Origin: DATDAW01 sp036524675
GTDB lineage: Bacteria > Verrucomicrobiota > Verrucomicrobiia > Chthoniobacterales > DASVRZ01
Assembly: GCA_036524675.1 (NCBI GenBank)
Contig: DATDBU010000116.1
Location: forward strand, 1-64,000
Length of the DNA stretch: 64,000 nucleotides
Direction: 5' to 3'
The first letter of the stretch is position 1. Every line of letters begins with the position of its first letter. Positions 25,174 to 34,611 of this stretch are shown in pieces. The position numbers and the translations under genes are program-made. Below the pieces are notes generated by a model. That model saw only the letters and a program-made list of their open reading frames with translations. It searched no databases and was not told where the DNA came from.

Positions 25174-26901
25174 TCAAAAAAGCTCTTCCCGCACGCGGTT
25201 GCGTTCGTTGTCAATTTGTTCATCCGTAGCGCCCAGTTGCTGCATGATAAAGGAAGTCATGGATAGGGCGATCTCGCCTTCGCTGGAGAAAACGGCGCCT
25301 GCGCCGGCTTGTTTCAAAGCTTCGGTTTCGCGCAGGTAAGTGGCCCTCGTGAGGATCCGGATATTCGGGTTCAAATCACGAGCAGCGCGAATAATCTCGC
25401 CGGCGTTCACGCCAGAGGCGGCGATGATGAGGCCCTCGGCGGATTCAATTCCGGCATGATGAAGAATCTCGCGCTGGGCCGCATCGCCATACACCGCCAA
25501 CTGGCCTTCAGCACGGAGCTTTCGAACGGTGTCGAGGTTCATCTCGATGACGACAATCTGGATTCCCGTATCGCGCAGGATTCGGCCGAGCGTCTGACCG
25601 ATGGGACCGTATCCTACGACAACGACACGGTGTGCAGCCTCGTCCTTTTCGGGAATCGCGATAGAGTCCCTTGCGGGCCGGGTGTCACGAAACAACCCTT
25701 TGTTTTCCAGCCACTTCGAAACAGGACCGACGCATTTGTAGAGCATCGGATTCAGCGTAATCGAGAGGACCGAAGTGACCACGAGGGCATTTGTCGCTTC
25801 CGGGGGCAGGATTTTCAGCGATGTGCCAAGGGCTGCAAGAATGAAGGAAAATTCTCCGATTTGCGCGAGGGCAACTGCGATGGAAAGCGCCTGTTTAAAT
25901 GGCCGTCTGAAAAGCAGGACGACCAGCAACGCCGCGACCGGTTTCCCAATGAGAACAATTCCCAGCGTTGCAAGCATGAGCGGCCACCCCGTTGGCACCG
26001 CGCTCGGATCGAAAAGCATGCCTACTGAAACGAAAAACAACACGGCAAATGCGTCTCGCATCGGCAAGGCATCGGACGCGGCGCGCGCCGAAAATTCCGA
26101 TTGCCCAACGATCATGCCAGCCAGGAATGCACCGAGCGCCATGGACGCACCGAAAAACTTCGCCGAACTCACTGCAATACCGAGCGCCAGAACCAAAATG
26201 GTCAGGGTAAACAAATCCCGCGAGCCGGTACGCGCAACATAGCCAAGGACTTTCGGAATCCACTTCTGTCCGACAAAAAGTGCGACAACGACGAGCAAGA
26301 GTAATTTGACCAGCGCCAAACCAACGGTGACCCAAACGGGAGAGTTTGAGTCCGAAGCATGCTCGGCGCCATGTGTGTCCCCGCCAAATAATGCCGGGAG
26401 AAAAACGAGCACGACAATCGTAAACAAATCCTCGACAATGAGCCAACCGATCGCGATATGGCCGCTGGGGGAATGCAGATCGCGGTTGTCTGCAAGGACG
26501 CGCGTAAGCACGACCGTACTCGCGACGGAGATCGCCATGCCGAAAACGATTCCAGCCGTCCACGTCCAGCCAAAGACCCGCGTTACGGCTGCACCTAAAA
26601 GCGCCGCCGCCGCTATCTGAACAATTGCTCCCGGGACGGCCACCTTCCACACCGCAATCAAATCCTTGAGATGAAAATGAAGGCCTACGCCGAACATCAG
26701 TAAGATGACGCCGATCTCGGCACACTGTGAAGCGATCTCATTGTCAGCAACAAATCCGGGCGTAAACGGGCCCACCAAAACCCCGGCAAGCAAATACCCG
26801 ACGATGGGCGACAACCGAAGCTTCTGCGTGATGAAACCGAGTAACAGGGCGCCCGTTAAGCCGGCGGCCAAAAAGAGAATGAGATCGATGTTGTGAGGCA
26901 T
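25174..26901 (-). CDS. Kef/YbaL-type cation:proton antiporter with RCK domain
   Basis: A 575-residue CPA2-family exchanger. Membrane part: about residues 5-395 with GYLLAGVLVGPFTPG, IGVILLMFGVGLHF and ALGAFLAGMIVGQSEF. A cytoplasmic TrkA-N/RCK domain begins at about 420 (VVVVGYGPIGQTLGRIL, a dinucleotide fold; AVYGDAAQREIL). Such proteins export potassium in exchange for protons under nucleotide or glutathione control. The order and length fit YbaL. No KefF-type ancillary gene is adjacent. Confidence 0.9.
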   Translation of the reverse strand: MPHNIDLILFLAAGLTGALLLGFITQKLRLSPIVGYLLAGVLVGPFTPGFVADNEIASQCAEIGVILLMFGVGLHFHLKDLIAVWKVAVPGAIVQIAAAALLGAAVTRVFGWTWTAGIVFGMAISVASTVVLTRVLADNRDLHSPSGHIAIGWLIVEDLFTIVVLVFLPALFGGDTHGAEHASDSNSPVWVTVGLALVKLLLLVVVALFVGQKWIPKVLGYVARTGSRDLFTLTILVLALGIAVSSAKFFGASMALGAFLAGMIVGQSEFSARAASDALPMRDAFAVLFFVSVGMLFDPSAVPTGWPLMLATLGIVLIGKPVAALLVVLLFRRPFKQALSIAVALAQIGEFSFILAALGTSLKILPPEATNALVVTSVLSITLNPMLYKCVGPVSKWLENKGLFRDTRPARDSIAIPEKDEAAHRVVVVGYGPIGQTLGRILRDTGIQIVVIEMNLDTVRKLRAEGQLAVYGDAAQREILHHAGIESAEGLIIAASGVNAGEIIRAARDLNPNIRILTRATYLRETEALKQAGAGAVFSSEGEIALSMTSFIMQQLGATDEQIDNERNRVREELF

Positions 26902-26971
26902 GTCCGGTGAGGCGCCACATGGGCGCGGTCACATTTCGAGGCGTGAGCAACGGGCGCAACCCTAAAGAGCC

Positions 26972-27002
26972 AAAAAAAGCGATGATTCGCAAAAATCATC
27001 GC
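26972..27002 (-). terminator. Rho-independent terminator after the S41 protease
   Basis: On the minus strand, GCGATGATT and AATCATCGC form a perfect 9-bp stem with a 6-base loop, followed by seven T. It lies about 57 bases past the protease stop codon. Confidence 0.9.
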
Positions 27003-27058
27003 CTTTAATAGAGTGCAAGGAAAACTACCGCACCGGGGTGCGTCCAACATCGCGCCCG

Positions 27059-29362
27059 TTATGGGGCTGTGCTGGCGGTGCGCGGTGTACGACTCAGATC
27101 AATGAGATCGGAAAGAATGTTGAGTGCTTCACCCCGGATGGCGTCCACGCCCGATTTCGAAACTGTGTCTTCACTATCATCACCGTCCTCCCCTGCAGCG
27201 GCAGCGGCAGCCTGGGCGGCAGCTTTTTTGGTATCGGCAGCCAGTGTAAGTTGCGGCTTGTCCACATCGTCGAGCGTGAGGGCGTAGACTTTGTCAGTGC
27301 TGGCGGGGCGTTTTTCGCGAGCCGCAGTGCGCGCTTTGTCGCGAGTTTTGTCTTCCTCCGTTTGCTTGCGCCGGGCATCTTCGTTCAGAGAAAGCTTGTT
27401 TTCTTCGAGCTGGGTCCGAACGCGTTGAATGTCCTCCAGAATATATTTAAACTCGGGATCCTTGATGATGCGATCCGCGCTGCGGCGCTTGAGCTCATCG
27501 AGGAAAAGGGGCCGTTTATTGTCGGCAAGATCGATCCGTTTCGAGTCGATCTCATCATACGGCAATGGATTTTCCAGAGCGACCTCGCCGACTTTCGGTG
27601 TGTCGGAGAGCGACGGAAGCTGTATATTCGAGGCAACGCCCCGAAGTTGCGTCGAACCACCTGAGACACGATAGAATTTCTGAATCGTCAACTTGATGGC
27701 GCCTGACCCTTCGTTGCGAGAAAGAAGTGGCATGAAATCGTCGATGTTGAGCAACGTCTGGACGGTGCCTTTACCAAACGTCGTGGAGTCACCTACAACG
27801 ACAGCGCGGCCGTAGTCCTGTAACGCCGCCGTGAAAATTTCACTGGCTGAAGCGCTGAACTTGTTGGTCAAAACGACGAGCGGACCGCCGTAAGCAACAT
27901 CCGGATCCCGATCCTCGAGAACAAATTTACCCCCGTTGACGGTTTGATACTGAACGACAGGGCCATCCGTAATGAAGAGGCCGGTCATATTGACGGCTTC
28001 TTCAAGGGAGCCTCCGCCGTCGCGCCGGAGATCGATAACAAGGCCATCGATTTTCTCTTTTTGCAGGCGTTTGATGAGAGCGGCGACATCGCGGGTTGTG
28101 CTTCGCGAAGTCTTCGACTTTTTACTCATATCCGCATAAAACGACGGTAAAGTGATCCACCCAAGGCGTTCGTTTTGGCCGTTGGCGTTTTTGCGGTCGA
28201 TGATTTCGGCCTTGGCCAGTTGTTCCTTCAACTGTACTTCATCACGGACGATTTCAATGATCGTTCGTTTGGTCGGATCGCTAGCCGGCAGGATTTGAAG
28301 GCGGACAACAGTTCCTTTCTTGCCACGAATCTGCTCAACCACCTTGTCGAGTTTCATATCAACCGTATCGACAAGTGGATCTTTGCCCTGGCCAACAGCA
28401 GAAATGCGATCTCCGACCTTAATGCGACCGTCACGATCGGCCGGTCCCCCGGGGACGAGCTCGGCAACTTTCGCGTAGCCATCGTCGGGGCGCAGGACGG
28501 CGCCGATACCAACTAGCGACAGCTTCATATGGATGTTGAAGCCATCAAGCTGGGATTGCCCCATGTATTCCGAATGCGGGTCGTAACTGGTGGCGAGAGC
28601 GTTCAGGAAAATTTCCGTCTGGTCCGTCCGATCGCGTTCGTTGACATTGCGCAGGAGTTGGTTGTAGCGGCGGACGATGGTCTGGACCGGTGAATCTACC
28701 GGCGCTGTTTCATTTGCAACGGCGGCGCCTTTTTCGTTCGGCTTGGATTTATTGGCCGCAGCAGCCTTGTCTGGCGAAGGTTGTTGCAATTTTTCGCCAA
28801 GAAGTTCGCCTTCGATGCGGTCGCGCCAGAGTTGGTCCGCTTCGGCCAGGTCTTTAGGCCGCGGCAAATCATGGCGGTCGACCGCCACGGTGCGATCGCT
28901 CTTGAAGTCGAACTTTTCGTTTACGACCTGTTTGATCCAGGCCACACGATCAGCGACACGTTTTTTGTATACGTCGTAGACTTCGTAAGCCGGATTCAGG
29001 TTTCCCAACATAATGTCGTCGTCGAGTTCGGTGGCGTATTTGGCCCGGAACTTGTCGACATCCTGCTGCGTAAAAAAGAGGTTCGCGTAGTCCAGATCCT
29101 GGAGATAACGGTCGAACAACTTTTGCGACATCGCGTCGTCGAGTCTTTGCTGCGTGTAATGGCCTTGCTCAAGGAGCTTTGCGACAGAAATGGCGACCTG
29201 ACCGTTGTCGGGGGTGTCGGTGGATTGGGCAGCTTGGGCGTCGGCGATGGTGGGTGACGTCACCGAAAAAACCGCAGTAACGGCGGCAACGGCGGCGATG
29301 GCTAATGTGCGGGTTGCCGAAGACAACTGCATCCGGGGTGTGCGCATAGTAAGTTTAGGCAT
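27059..29362 (-). CDS. Tail-specific protease-like S41 peptidase (Prc type)
   Basis: About 767 residues, a periplasmic C-terminal processing protease. A signal segment (AIAAVAAVTAVFSVTSPTIADA) is followed by the long helical N-terminal region of the Prc/Tsp type. A PDZ domain (about 280-370, GIGAVLRPDDGYAKVAELVPGG) precedes the S41 core: DLRRDGGGSLEEAV, FSASASEIFTAALQ with the nucleophile Ser and FGKGTVQ with the base Lys. The C-terminal domain is rich in Lys/Arg/Glu. I start at the ATG at 29362; a TTG at 29389 is in frame. Substrates of homologues include lipoproteins and peptidoglycan hydrolases. Confidence 0.92.
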   Translation of the reverse strand: MPKLTMRTPRMQLSSATRTLAIAAVAAVTAVFSVTSPTIADAQAAQSTDTPDNGQVAISVAKLLEQGHYTQQRLDDAMSQKLFDRYLQDLDYANLFFTQQDVDKFRAKYATELDDDIMLGNLNPAYEVYDVYKKRVADRVAWIKQVVNEKFDFKSDRTVAVDRHDLPRPKDLAEADQLWRDRIEGELLGEKLQQPSPDKAAAANKSKPNEKGAAVANETAPVDSPVQTIVRRYNQLLRNVNERDRTDQTEIFLNALATSYDPHSEYMGQSQLDGFNIHMKLSLVGIGAVLRPDDGYAKVAELVPGGPADRDGRIKVGDRISAVGQGKDPLVDTVDMKLDKVVEQIRGKKGTVVRLQILPASDPTKRTIIEIVRDEVQLKEQLAKAEIIDRKNANGQNERLGWITLPSFYADMSKKSKTSRSTTRDVAALIKRLQKEKIDGLVIDLRRDGGGSLEEAVNMTGLFITDGPVVQYQTVNGGKFVLEDRDPDVAYGGPLVVLTNKFSASASEIFTAALQDYGRAVVVGDSTTFGKGTVQTLLNIDDFMPLLSRNEGSGAIKLTIQKFYRVSGGSTQLRGVASNIQLPSLSDTPKVGEVALENPLPYDEIDSKRIDLADNKRPLFLDELKRRSADRIIKDPEFKYILEDIQRVRTQLEENKLSLNEDARRKQTEEDKTRDKARTAAREKRPASTDKVYALTLDDVDKPQLTLAADTKKAAAQAAAAAAGEDGDDSEDTVSKSGVDAIRGEALNILSDLIDLSRTPRTASTAP

Positions 29363-29555
29363 GATGACAAAAATCAGGCTCGCTTGCAATGTCGCAGGAA
29401 ACGACCAGAAAGCCGACGCTTTTATGGACGATCCTGCATTTTTTTGAGGATTCGAGAATGTGAAGGAGCCACCACCCCTGTCGGTCGAAACGGAGGTTTT
29501 GGCTCAGCATTCTTGATTCATCGAAGGTTCCACGACAGGCTTGCAGGATCGGTTT

Positions 29556-30173
29556 ATGCCAGACTTTGACTCTTTTACAGGCGGACTGTTCGATACGAAC
29601 TGCTTTTATTTGCCAGCTCCGAAGGGAAATATCCTCATCGATGCCCCTGCGGGCGCATTGGATTGGCTGCGCGATAAAGGATATTCCGTGGATCTCTTGC
29701 TCATCACCCACGGCCACATCGACCACACCATCGACGCGACGAAAATCCATCGGGCGTTCAATTGCCCCGTCGGATATCACAGTGACGGTGAAGGAATGCT
29801 CACGGATCCGGAATTTTTCGTCCGGTTCGGATTTGGGCTCCAAAGCGAGCCGTTGGATGAAGGGGGGTTCCACATAGAAGAAACGGCTGAGACCGCATTC
29901 CTAGGCCGGAAATTTCAAGTATTACTCGTCCCCGGACATTGTCCGGGGAGTTTGTGCTTTTTCGATCCAGCAAAACGATGGCTTTTCGGCGGCGACGTGT
30001 TGTTTGCGGGTGCCGTGGGTCGCTGGGATTTGCCTGGGGGCGACCGCGACTTGTTGTTGCGTGGCATCCAGGAAAAAATCCTGCCACTTGGAGATGACGT
30101 GAAAGTTTTCGCCGGTCACGGCCCCGCAACGACCGTAGGCATCGAGCGAAAAACGAATCCGTACGTGGAATAA
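29556..30173 (+). CDS. Metallo-beta-lactamase fold hydrolase (glyoxalase II-like)
   Basis: A 205-residue MBL hydrolase. Two-zinc site: THGHIDH, then VPGHCPGS, FGGDVLFAGAVGR and the late FAGHGPAT. This follows the small hydroxyacylglutathione hydrolase-like group that cleaves thioesters. AGGAT sits 8 bases before the ATG at 29556, favouring it over the upstream TTG at 29541. Substrate unknown. Confidence 0.88.
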   Translation: MPDFDSFTGGLFDTNCFYLPAPKGNILIDAPAGALDWLRDKGYSVDLLLITHGHIDHTIDATKIHRAFNCPVGYHSDGEGMLTDPEFFVRFGFGLQSEPLDEGGFHIEETAETAFLGRKFQVLLVPGHCPGSLCFFDPAKRWLFGGDVLFAGAVGRWDLPGGDRDLLLRGIQEKILPLGDDVKVFAGHGPATTVGIERKTNPYVE

Positions 30174-30216
30174 CCGAGTGCTTCATTGGTACGGGGAGGC
30201 CGTCACGGAAGCCTCA

Positions 30217-32073
30217 CTACCTTCCTTCAGGACCAAAGCGCCACCGCTCAACGCGAAGGATCGGCATGCCATTATGAAGCTCCAGATCGCCCTCCACTTC
30301 CAGGGTTCTAGCGGCGAGTTCGATGTCGATATCGAGTTTTTTGCCCTGCAAACCCGCTAGCAAAAGCACGACGGTATTGCCTCCGGCATCATACACGAGC
30401 AGGCCGGGCGGCGCGCCTCCGCTTAGGCAGCGAATGGCGCACGCGCGATGGACTTTTCCGGTTGCCGGCCGCATCACGCCAAAGAAGCATTTCGTATCCA
30501 CGAGTTCGCCAACAAAAGTTCCTTTCCCAAGAGAGACCGGAAGAGGCGGTTTTGAAACCTGATAGGCAGTTGAAGACGGCCGCTCCTTGTTCACCACCAC
30601 TTCCAGCGAATCGGGCCGGTTCATCTCGATCATGGCAACGCCATTGCGTTGAATCAGGCTGCCGCTAAACCGTACTTTTTGACCGTTTTTGCCGCGGATT
30701 ACGTCGGGAGGGCCATATTTGCCATAGCCGACCAGGAGAAAGTTCGCGGCCGCTGACGCGTTGCTGGCACTGACCTGGAGCAACGGAAGCGGTGTCTCGT
30801 AGAGAACACCCTCGAATGTTCGCTCGACACCAAATTCGAATCCGCCGGAATCCACCGGATTCTGGACCCGCGCGACAACGAAAAATAGCAGCGGAACAGC
30901 TATGAGCAGCGCCCCGACCACCTTCATCGAATGTTTCCCCAGCCTGGCCGGACTATTCGCTTTCCAACCAATATAGAATTCCAACGGATGTTCTTTGGAT
31001 GGCATGGTGAGTTTTCCGTCCACAGCCGCCCCTTCCGATTTCGTCCCAAGTGGAAGAGGTGCCCGAGAAACATAGATGTCGCCGCCAATTACTCGGACAG
31101 CATATGTGAAGACCACTTCCGTGAAGGGCGGTGGACTGCATCCGTCTTCAACCCGGTATTGGTACCCATGCCACGGGCAGGTCAAACATCCGTTTACGAT
31201 GCGCCCTTCGCCCAATGGCCCTCCCTGATGCCTGCAGACATTCGAGAGCGCAAAGAGCTTTCCTTCGTGAAGAAAGAGCGCCAGACGCTCCTCGCTCACA
31301 ACAACGACTTTTCCGCAGTCCGGCTCCATATCTGCACAGCGGCCTGCACGGACAAATCCGGCGTTCGTCGCCTCATTGCGCATCCGATCCACTTTTCGCT
31401 CTTTCGTGAAGGCTGCCAGATGCAGCCCAGCCACGCCGGCGAATCCCAACCCGAGCACAACGGGAAACACAATACTTCTCTCCGATTGCAGCGCGCCCAA
31501 AAAAATATGCGCGAGCACCAGCGCATACGCCGCGTAAACGAGCATATGCAGCGCTTTCCACAGCGATGCTCCGAGGTTTTTCAGCCAGAAATCGTGGCTG
31601 GTGGCGGCCATCAGAAAAAGAATGCCCAACGCAGCCAAACCAAGCGCCTCGAAGGGAAAGTGCGCCAGATTGCGGGGATTCGAAAAGACGGAAAGGTAAT
31701 CGTGCCGATACGCCGTCAACACGCTGACCAGCGGGTTACGATTTCCGAGGGCGTGGAATTGGACAATGGCGAAAACGCCATGAACCAGGGCGAGAAAAAA
31801 CATCGTCACGCCAAGATGCCGTCGATTGTAGAGGATCGGGAGGAATCGTGGATCGAGCCGCGCCAACGGCCCTATGACAAGAATCACGTGCAGCAGCACA
31901 ACGGCGGCGATGGCTGTAAACCGAATCACGAACGTCTCCGCCGTTGTCGCGGGTTCCAAAAGGAAAATGGTCAGAGAATAGGCAGCCAACGCCGCAAGCA
32001 GCAGGCCACCAATGACCAAATCGTAGATGCGTTTCTGACGGTTCCAACCGACGGCACGATAGGCGAGCGACAT
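30217..32073 (-). CDS. Ferric-reductase-like membrane domain fused to a Rieske domain
   Basis: A 618-residue multidomain redox protein. Residues 1 to about 225 are a ferric-reductase/MsrQ-like haem membrane domain with histidines in VVLLHVILV, LALVHGVFA, ALHMLVYAAYALVLAHIF. Residues from about 245 form a Rieske [2Fe-2S] domain with CRHQGGPLG and CPWHGYQY. A further membrane helix (VVGALLIAVPLLFFVVARV, about 385) leads to a C-terminal extracytoplasmic domain with TKCFFGVMRP and CAIRCLSGG. It likely passes electrons across the inner membrane; donor and acceptor are unknown. A diverged REP pair is embedded in frame near residues 493-514. The following gene starts 4 bases upstream on the same strand. 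Confidence 0.8.
   Translation of the reverse strand: MSLAYRAVGWNRQKRIYDLVIGGLLLAALAAYSLTIFLLEPATTAETFVIRFTAIAAVVLLHVILVIGPLARLDPRFLPILYNRRHLGVTMFFLALVHGVFAIVQFHALGNRNPLVSVLTAYRHDYLSVFSNPRNLAHFPFEALGLAALGILFLMAATSHDFWLKNLGASLWKALHMLVYAAYALVLAHIFLGALQSERSIVFPVVLGLGFAGVAGLHLAAFTKERKVDRMRNEATNAGFVRAGRCADMEPDCGKVVVVSEERLALFLHEGKLFALSNVCRHQGGPLGEGRIVNGCLTCPWHGYQYRVEDGCSPPPFTEVVFTYAVRVIGGDIYVSRAPLPLGTKSEGAAVDGKLTMPSKEHPLEFYIGWKANSPARLGKHSMKVVGALLIAVPLLFFVVARVQNPVDSGGFEFGVERTFEGVLYETPLPLLQVSASNASAAANFLLVGYGKYGPPDVIRGKNGQKVRFSGSLIQRNGVAMIEMNRPDSLEVVVNKERPSSTAYQVSKPPLPVSLGKGTFVGELVDTKCFFGVMRPATGKVHRACAIRCLSGGAPPGLLVYDAGGNTVVLLLAGLQGKKLDIDIELAARTLEVEGDLELHNGMPILRVERWRFGPEGR
30531..30598. repeat. REP pair embedded in the Rieske-fusion gene
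   Basis: GAGGCGGTTTTGAAACC, GGCAGTTGAAGACGGCC and the end GCTCCTTG align block by block with the intergenic REP pairs at 2965-3028 and 3687-3750. It is read through in the coding frame and adds a Pro/Ser-rich stretch of roughly 20 residues. Confidence 0.65.
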
Positions 32074-32077
32074 GGCA

Positions 32078-32785
32078 TTATCTCCGGTTGAGCGGCAAGG
32101 TTCCCACGACCCGCTGTTCGCCCACCAACGCGATGAAGGTCAGGACACCCGGTGTTTTTCCGGCTTCATCAGGGAGCGAAAAAGCCAGGCGCGTCGGCCC
32201 CCAAACAGACCCAAGAAAAACGGCATCACTCGGAACCCCGTCGGGGAGGTGTCCGGCACTCCAGTAGAGCGCCACCACTGGTTCTTCGAGTGGACGCGCA
32301 ATATCCAGTTGCACCTGAAAGTGCCTTCCATCGGTTCGCAGGGTGACCTCAACGGGCAGATTGTCCGGCCGCGAAGACGCCAGCGGAACGGACTCTGCAA
32401 ACGCTGCGGGAGATAGCTGTGCGACTACCGACTGTTTTTCATTCGGCCTAATCAACAAAGCAGCGCCACAAATCACCGGAACAAGGACGACAATCGCCAG
32501 GAAAGCAGCTCCATGCATGCGCCGTAACGCGCCGGCACTGCAGAAACCCTCGGTATCAGGCGGGGTTTGTCGAGCGCTTTTGGAGCGCAAAGTTTTTACA
32601 AACAGCAGCGGCCACAGAGCAACGACTCCCGGCAGAATCGTCAATCGAAAGCCCCAGCTTCCCCCATGTGCAGCCGGATCCAAGCGCCGCGACCAAAAAG
32701 ATACAAACGGGACGCCAAAGAGGAAGCCGGCTATGGCGTAAACCAGCACAACGCTCCAAAAATAACCGACGATCGTTTCGAACAT
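32078..32785 (-). CDS. Membrane protein of unknown function
   Basis: A 235-residue protein with three hydrophobic segments (about 7-29, 49-62 and 91-110) and a C-terminal extracytoplasmic beta-rich part (VTLRTDGRHFQVQLDI, DAVFLGSVWGPTRLAFSLP). It ends 4 bases before the Rieske fusion starts, so it is probably co-transcribed and may be an assembly or partner subunit. I recognise no family. Confidence 0.65.
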   Translation of the reverse strand: MFETIVGYFWSVVLVYAIAGFLFGVPFVSFWSRRLDPAAHGGSWGFRLTILPGVVALWPLLFVKTLRSKSARQTPPDTEGFCSAGALRRMHGAAFLAIVVLVPVICGAALLIRPNEKQSVVAQLSPAAFAESVPLASSRPDNLPVEVTLRTDGRHFQVQLDIARPLEEPVVALYWSAGHLPDGVPSDAVFLGSVWGPTRLAFSLPDEAGKTPGVLTFIALVGEQRVVGTLPLNRR

Positions 32786-32866
32786 GCCGGCCTATTTGTC
32801 GGACCAGCTGCGGTTTCCTTACAGCTGTAAGGTAATTCGAGCGGGCGCGACCCATTCAGAAAAACC

Positions 32867-33133
32867 ATGAAAAAGTCGCTTCCTCCCTTTGATCGCGTTG
32901 TCGAACGCCATTACCCAGCCATTTACGAAGCTGCGGCAGGACTCACCCCCGACCCCGTCAAAGCAGCCGTGCTCACTCAGCGGGCATTCCGCCGGGCTCA
33001 GACGTTGATTCCGATCCGTTACCGCTGCGGAAAAACACGCGAAGCTTTGGTGAAGATTCTTTTCCTGGAATTTGCGGCCGGCACCTTTCGGGCAACGAGG
33101 GCTTCGACCTCCGCGCCGGCGCTCCGCAGCTAG
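32867..33133 (+). CDS. Short ORF resembling sigma-factor region 2
   Basis: 88 codons. FDRVVERHYPAIYEAAAG and AAVLTQRAFRRAQTLI follow the spacing of ECF sigma region 2 (compare FNELVTRYRGRIYAM and LAQDAFVRAWKSI in the ECF gene at 46609). The key acidic/aromatic residues of the core-binding helix are changed, and region 4 is missing. It is either a decayed sigma gene or a small regulatory derivative. TGTAAGGTAAT about 40 bases upstream partly matches the bipartite motif before GMC and DoxX. Confidence 0.4.
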   Translation: MKKSLPPFDRVVERHYPAIYEAAAGLTPDPVKAAVLTQRAFRRAQTLIPIRYRCGKTREALVKILFLEFAAGTFRATRASTSAPALRS

Positions 33134-33268
33134 TTCTCAAGTCCGCAGCAACGCTCCCCCAGTGTTTTTCGGAAATGGGCATGCCCAGATGTGTCCCCCC
33201 GCGGGGTCAGTTTACTTCTTCTTTGCTTACTCCTCTTCCTTCGGTGAGATTCTGCTTTCTTCGGTGAA

Positions 33269-34333
33269 ATGGATCGCCTGGACCGCAAAATCATCCACCT
33301 CGACATGGACGCTTTTTACGCCTCCATCGAAATCCGCGATCACCCGGAACTCGCCGGCAAACCAGTCGGTGTTGGTGGCGCACGCAACGAACGCGGCGTC
33401 CTCACTACGTGCAACTACGAAGCCCGCAAATACGGTGTCCGTTCGGCCATGCCGACATTCATGGCGCTTCAAAAATGCCCGCAGCTAATCCTGCTCCCAA
33501 CCCGCTTTGACGTGTATCGGCGCGACTCCGGCATCATTCGTTCGATTCTCGCCCGCTACACACCCCTGATTGAGCCGCTTTCACTCGACGAAGCCTACCT
33601 CGACGTCAGCGCGCACGAAGGCGATCCCGCCGCCCTCGCCTACGTCATCCGGCAACAGATTTTTCAGAAAACCAAACTCACTGCATCGGCCGGTATCGCA
33701 CCGAACAAACTTCTCGCAAAAATCGCCTCCGACTGGCGCAAGCCCAATGGTCAGTTCCAGATCAAACCGGAAGAGGTTCCGGATTTTATCGCCTCCGTCC
33801 CGGTCACCAAGCTATGGGGAGTCGGTCACGTTGGCGCCGTAAAGCTGGAAAAACTGAACGTTGCAACCTGCGGCGATTTGCAACGTCTAAGCCGCCTCGA
33901 ACTCACCGAACATTTCGGAAAATTCGGCCTCGACCTCTACCAGCAGTGTCGCGGCATCGACGATCGCCCTGTTGAACCGGACCGCGAACGTCGCTCACTT
34001 AGCAACGAACGCACATTTTCCCTCGATCTGTTGACACCCGAACAATGCCTTGACCGCCTTCCCGAGCTTCATGCCGAGCTCGTTGCAGATCTTGCGAAGC
34101 AAACACACACGCCCCCACTGGCTGGAATTTTCCTGAAGCTGAAGTTTAACGATTTTTCGCGTACGAGCGTCGATCGCACCGGCCTCGCCCCTATTCTGGT
34201 CAACTACCGCCTGCTCTTGGAGGAAGCCTTCGCCCGAACCGGCAAACCTGTCCGCCTCATTGGAGTCGGTGTGCGCTTCGCCGATCACGTCATCCCCGGT
34301 GTCTCCAGCCAGCTAGAATTCGTATTGGAATAG
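33269..34333 (+). CDS. dinB: DNA polymerase IV
   Basis: A 354-residue Y-family translesion polymerase. Catalytic residues appear in IIHLDMDAFYASIE (first Asp pair) and SLDEAYLDVS (Asp-Glu), with YEARKYGVRSAM in the finger region. The thumb helix-hairpin-helix is seen in LWGVGHVGAVKLEKL and the little finger follows. The C-terminal QLEFVLE is a plausible beta-clamp binding motif. No LexA box could be made out upstream. Confidence 0.95.
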   Translation: MDRLDRKIIHLDMDAFYASIEIRDHPELAGKPVGVGGARNERGVLTTCNYEARKYGVRSAMPTFMALQKCPQLILLPTRFDVYRRDSGIIRSILARYTPLIEPLSLDEAYLDVSAHEGDPAALAYVIRQQIFQKTKLTASAGIAPNKLLAKIASDWRKPNGQFQIKPEEVPDFIASVPVTKLWGVGHVGAVKLEKLNVATCGDLQRLSRLELTEHFGKFGLDLYQQCRGIDDRPVEPDRERRSLSNERTFSLDLLTPEQCLDRLPELHAELVADLAKQTHTPPLAGIFLKLKFNDFSRTSVDRTGLAPILVNYRLLLEEAFARTGKPVRLIGVGVRFADHVIPGVSSQLEFVLE

Positions 34334-34459
34334 AGAGCGTGCTCCGCTTACACCGGACTTACCATCCAGCGGTTGATTTGGCATCAGGCCAACTTCGAAC
34401 GCTTTCATCATTGAACTGCGCGGTCGCCAATGGAAAAGTCCGTGCCTTCCCAGGAACAA

Positions 34460-34547
34460 GCCGATGTGGCGAAATGGCAGACGCAACGGACTTAAAATCC
34501 GTTTTCACGAAAGTGGAGTGCGGGTTCGAGTCCCGCCATCGGCACCA
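34460..34547 (+). tRNA. tRNA-Leu (anticodon UAA), CCA encoded
   Basis: Acceptor arms GCCGATG (34460-34466) and CATCGGC (34537-34543) pair perfectly. The anticodon arm ACGGA-CTTAAAA-TCCGT gives UAA. A variable arm typical of class II tRNA follows, then CGGGTTCGAGTCCCG as T arm and ACCA as discriminator plus CCA. Confidence 0.97.
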
Positions 34548-34553
34548 TCGATT

Positions 34554-34611
34554 AAAGGCAGAATTCAGAAGGTAGAAGGCTGAATTAAAATGGGGAGGCC
34601 ATTCTGCCTTT
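34554..34611. repeat. Nested inverted repeat after tRNA-Leu
   Basis: AAAGGCAGAAT (34554-34564) pairs with ATTCTGCCTTT (34601-34611). Inside it AATTCAG pairs with CTGAATT. It may be a transcript end for the tRNA and the convergent ACT gene or a small dispersed element. No T-run follows. Confidence 0.5.

Noticed and set aside
34339..34575. 78-codon frame over the tRNA-Leu gene
   Set aside because: It runs through a clear tRNA and has no support as a protein.
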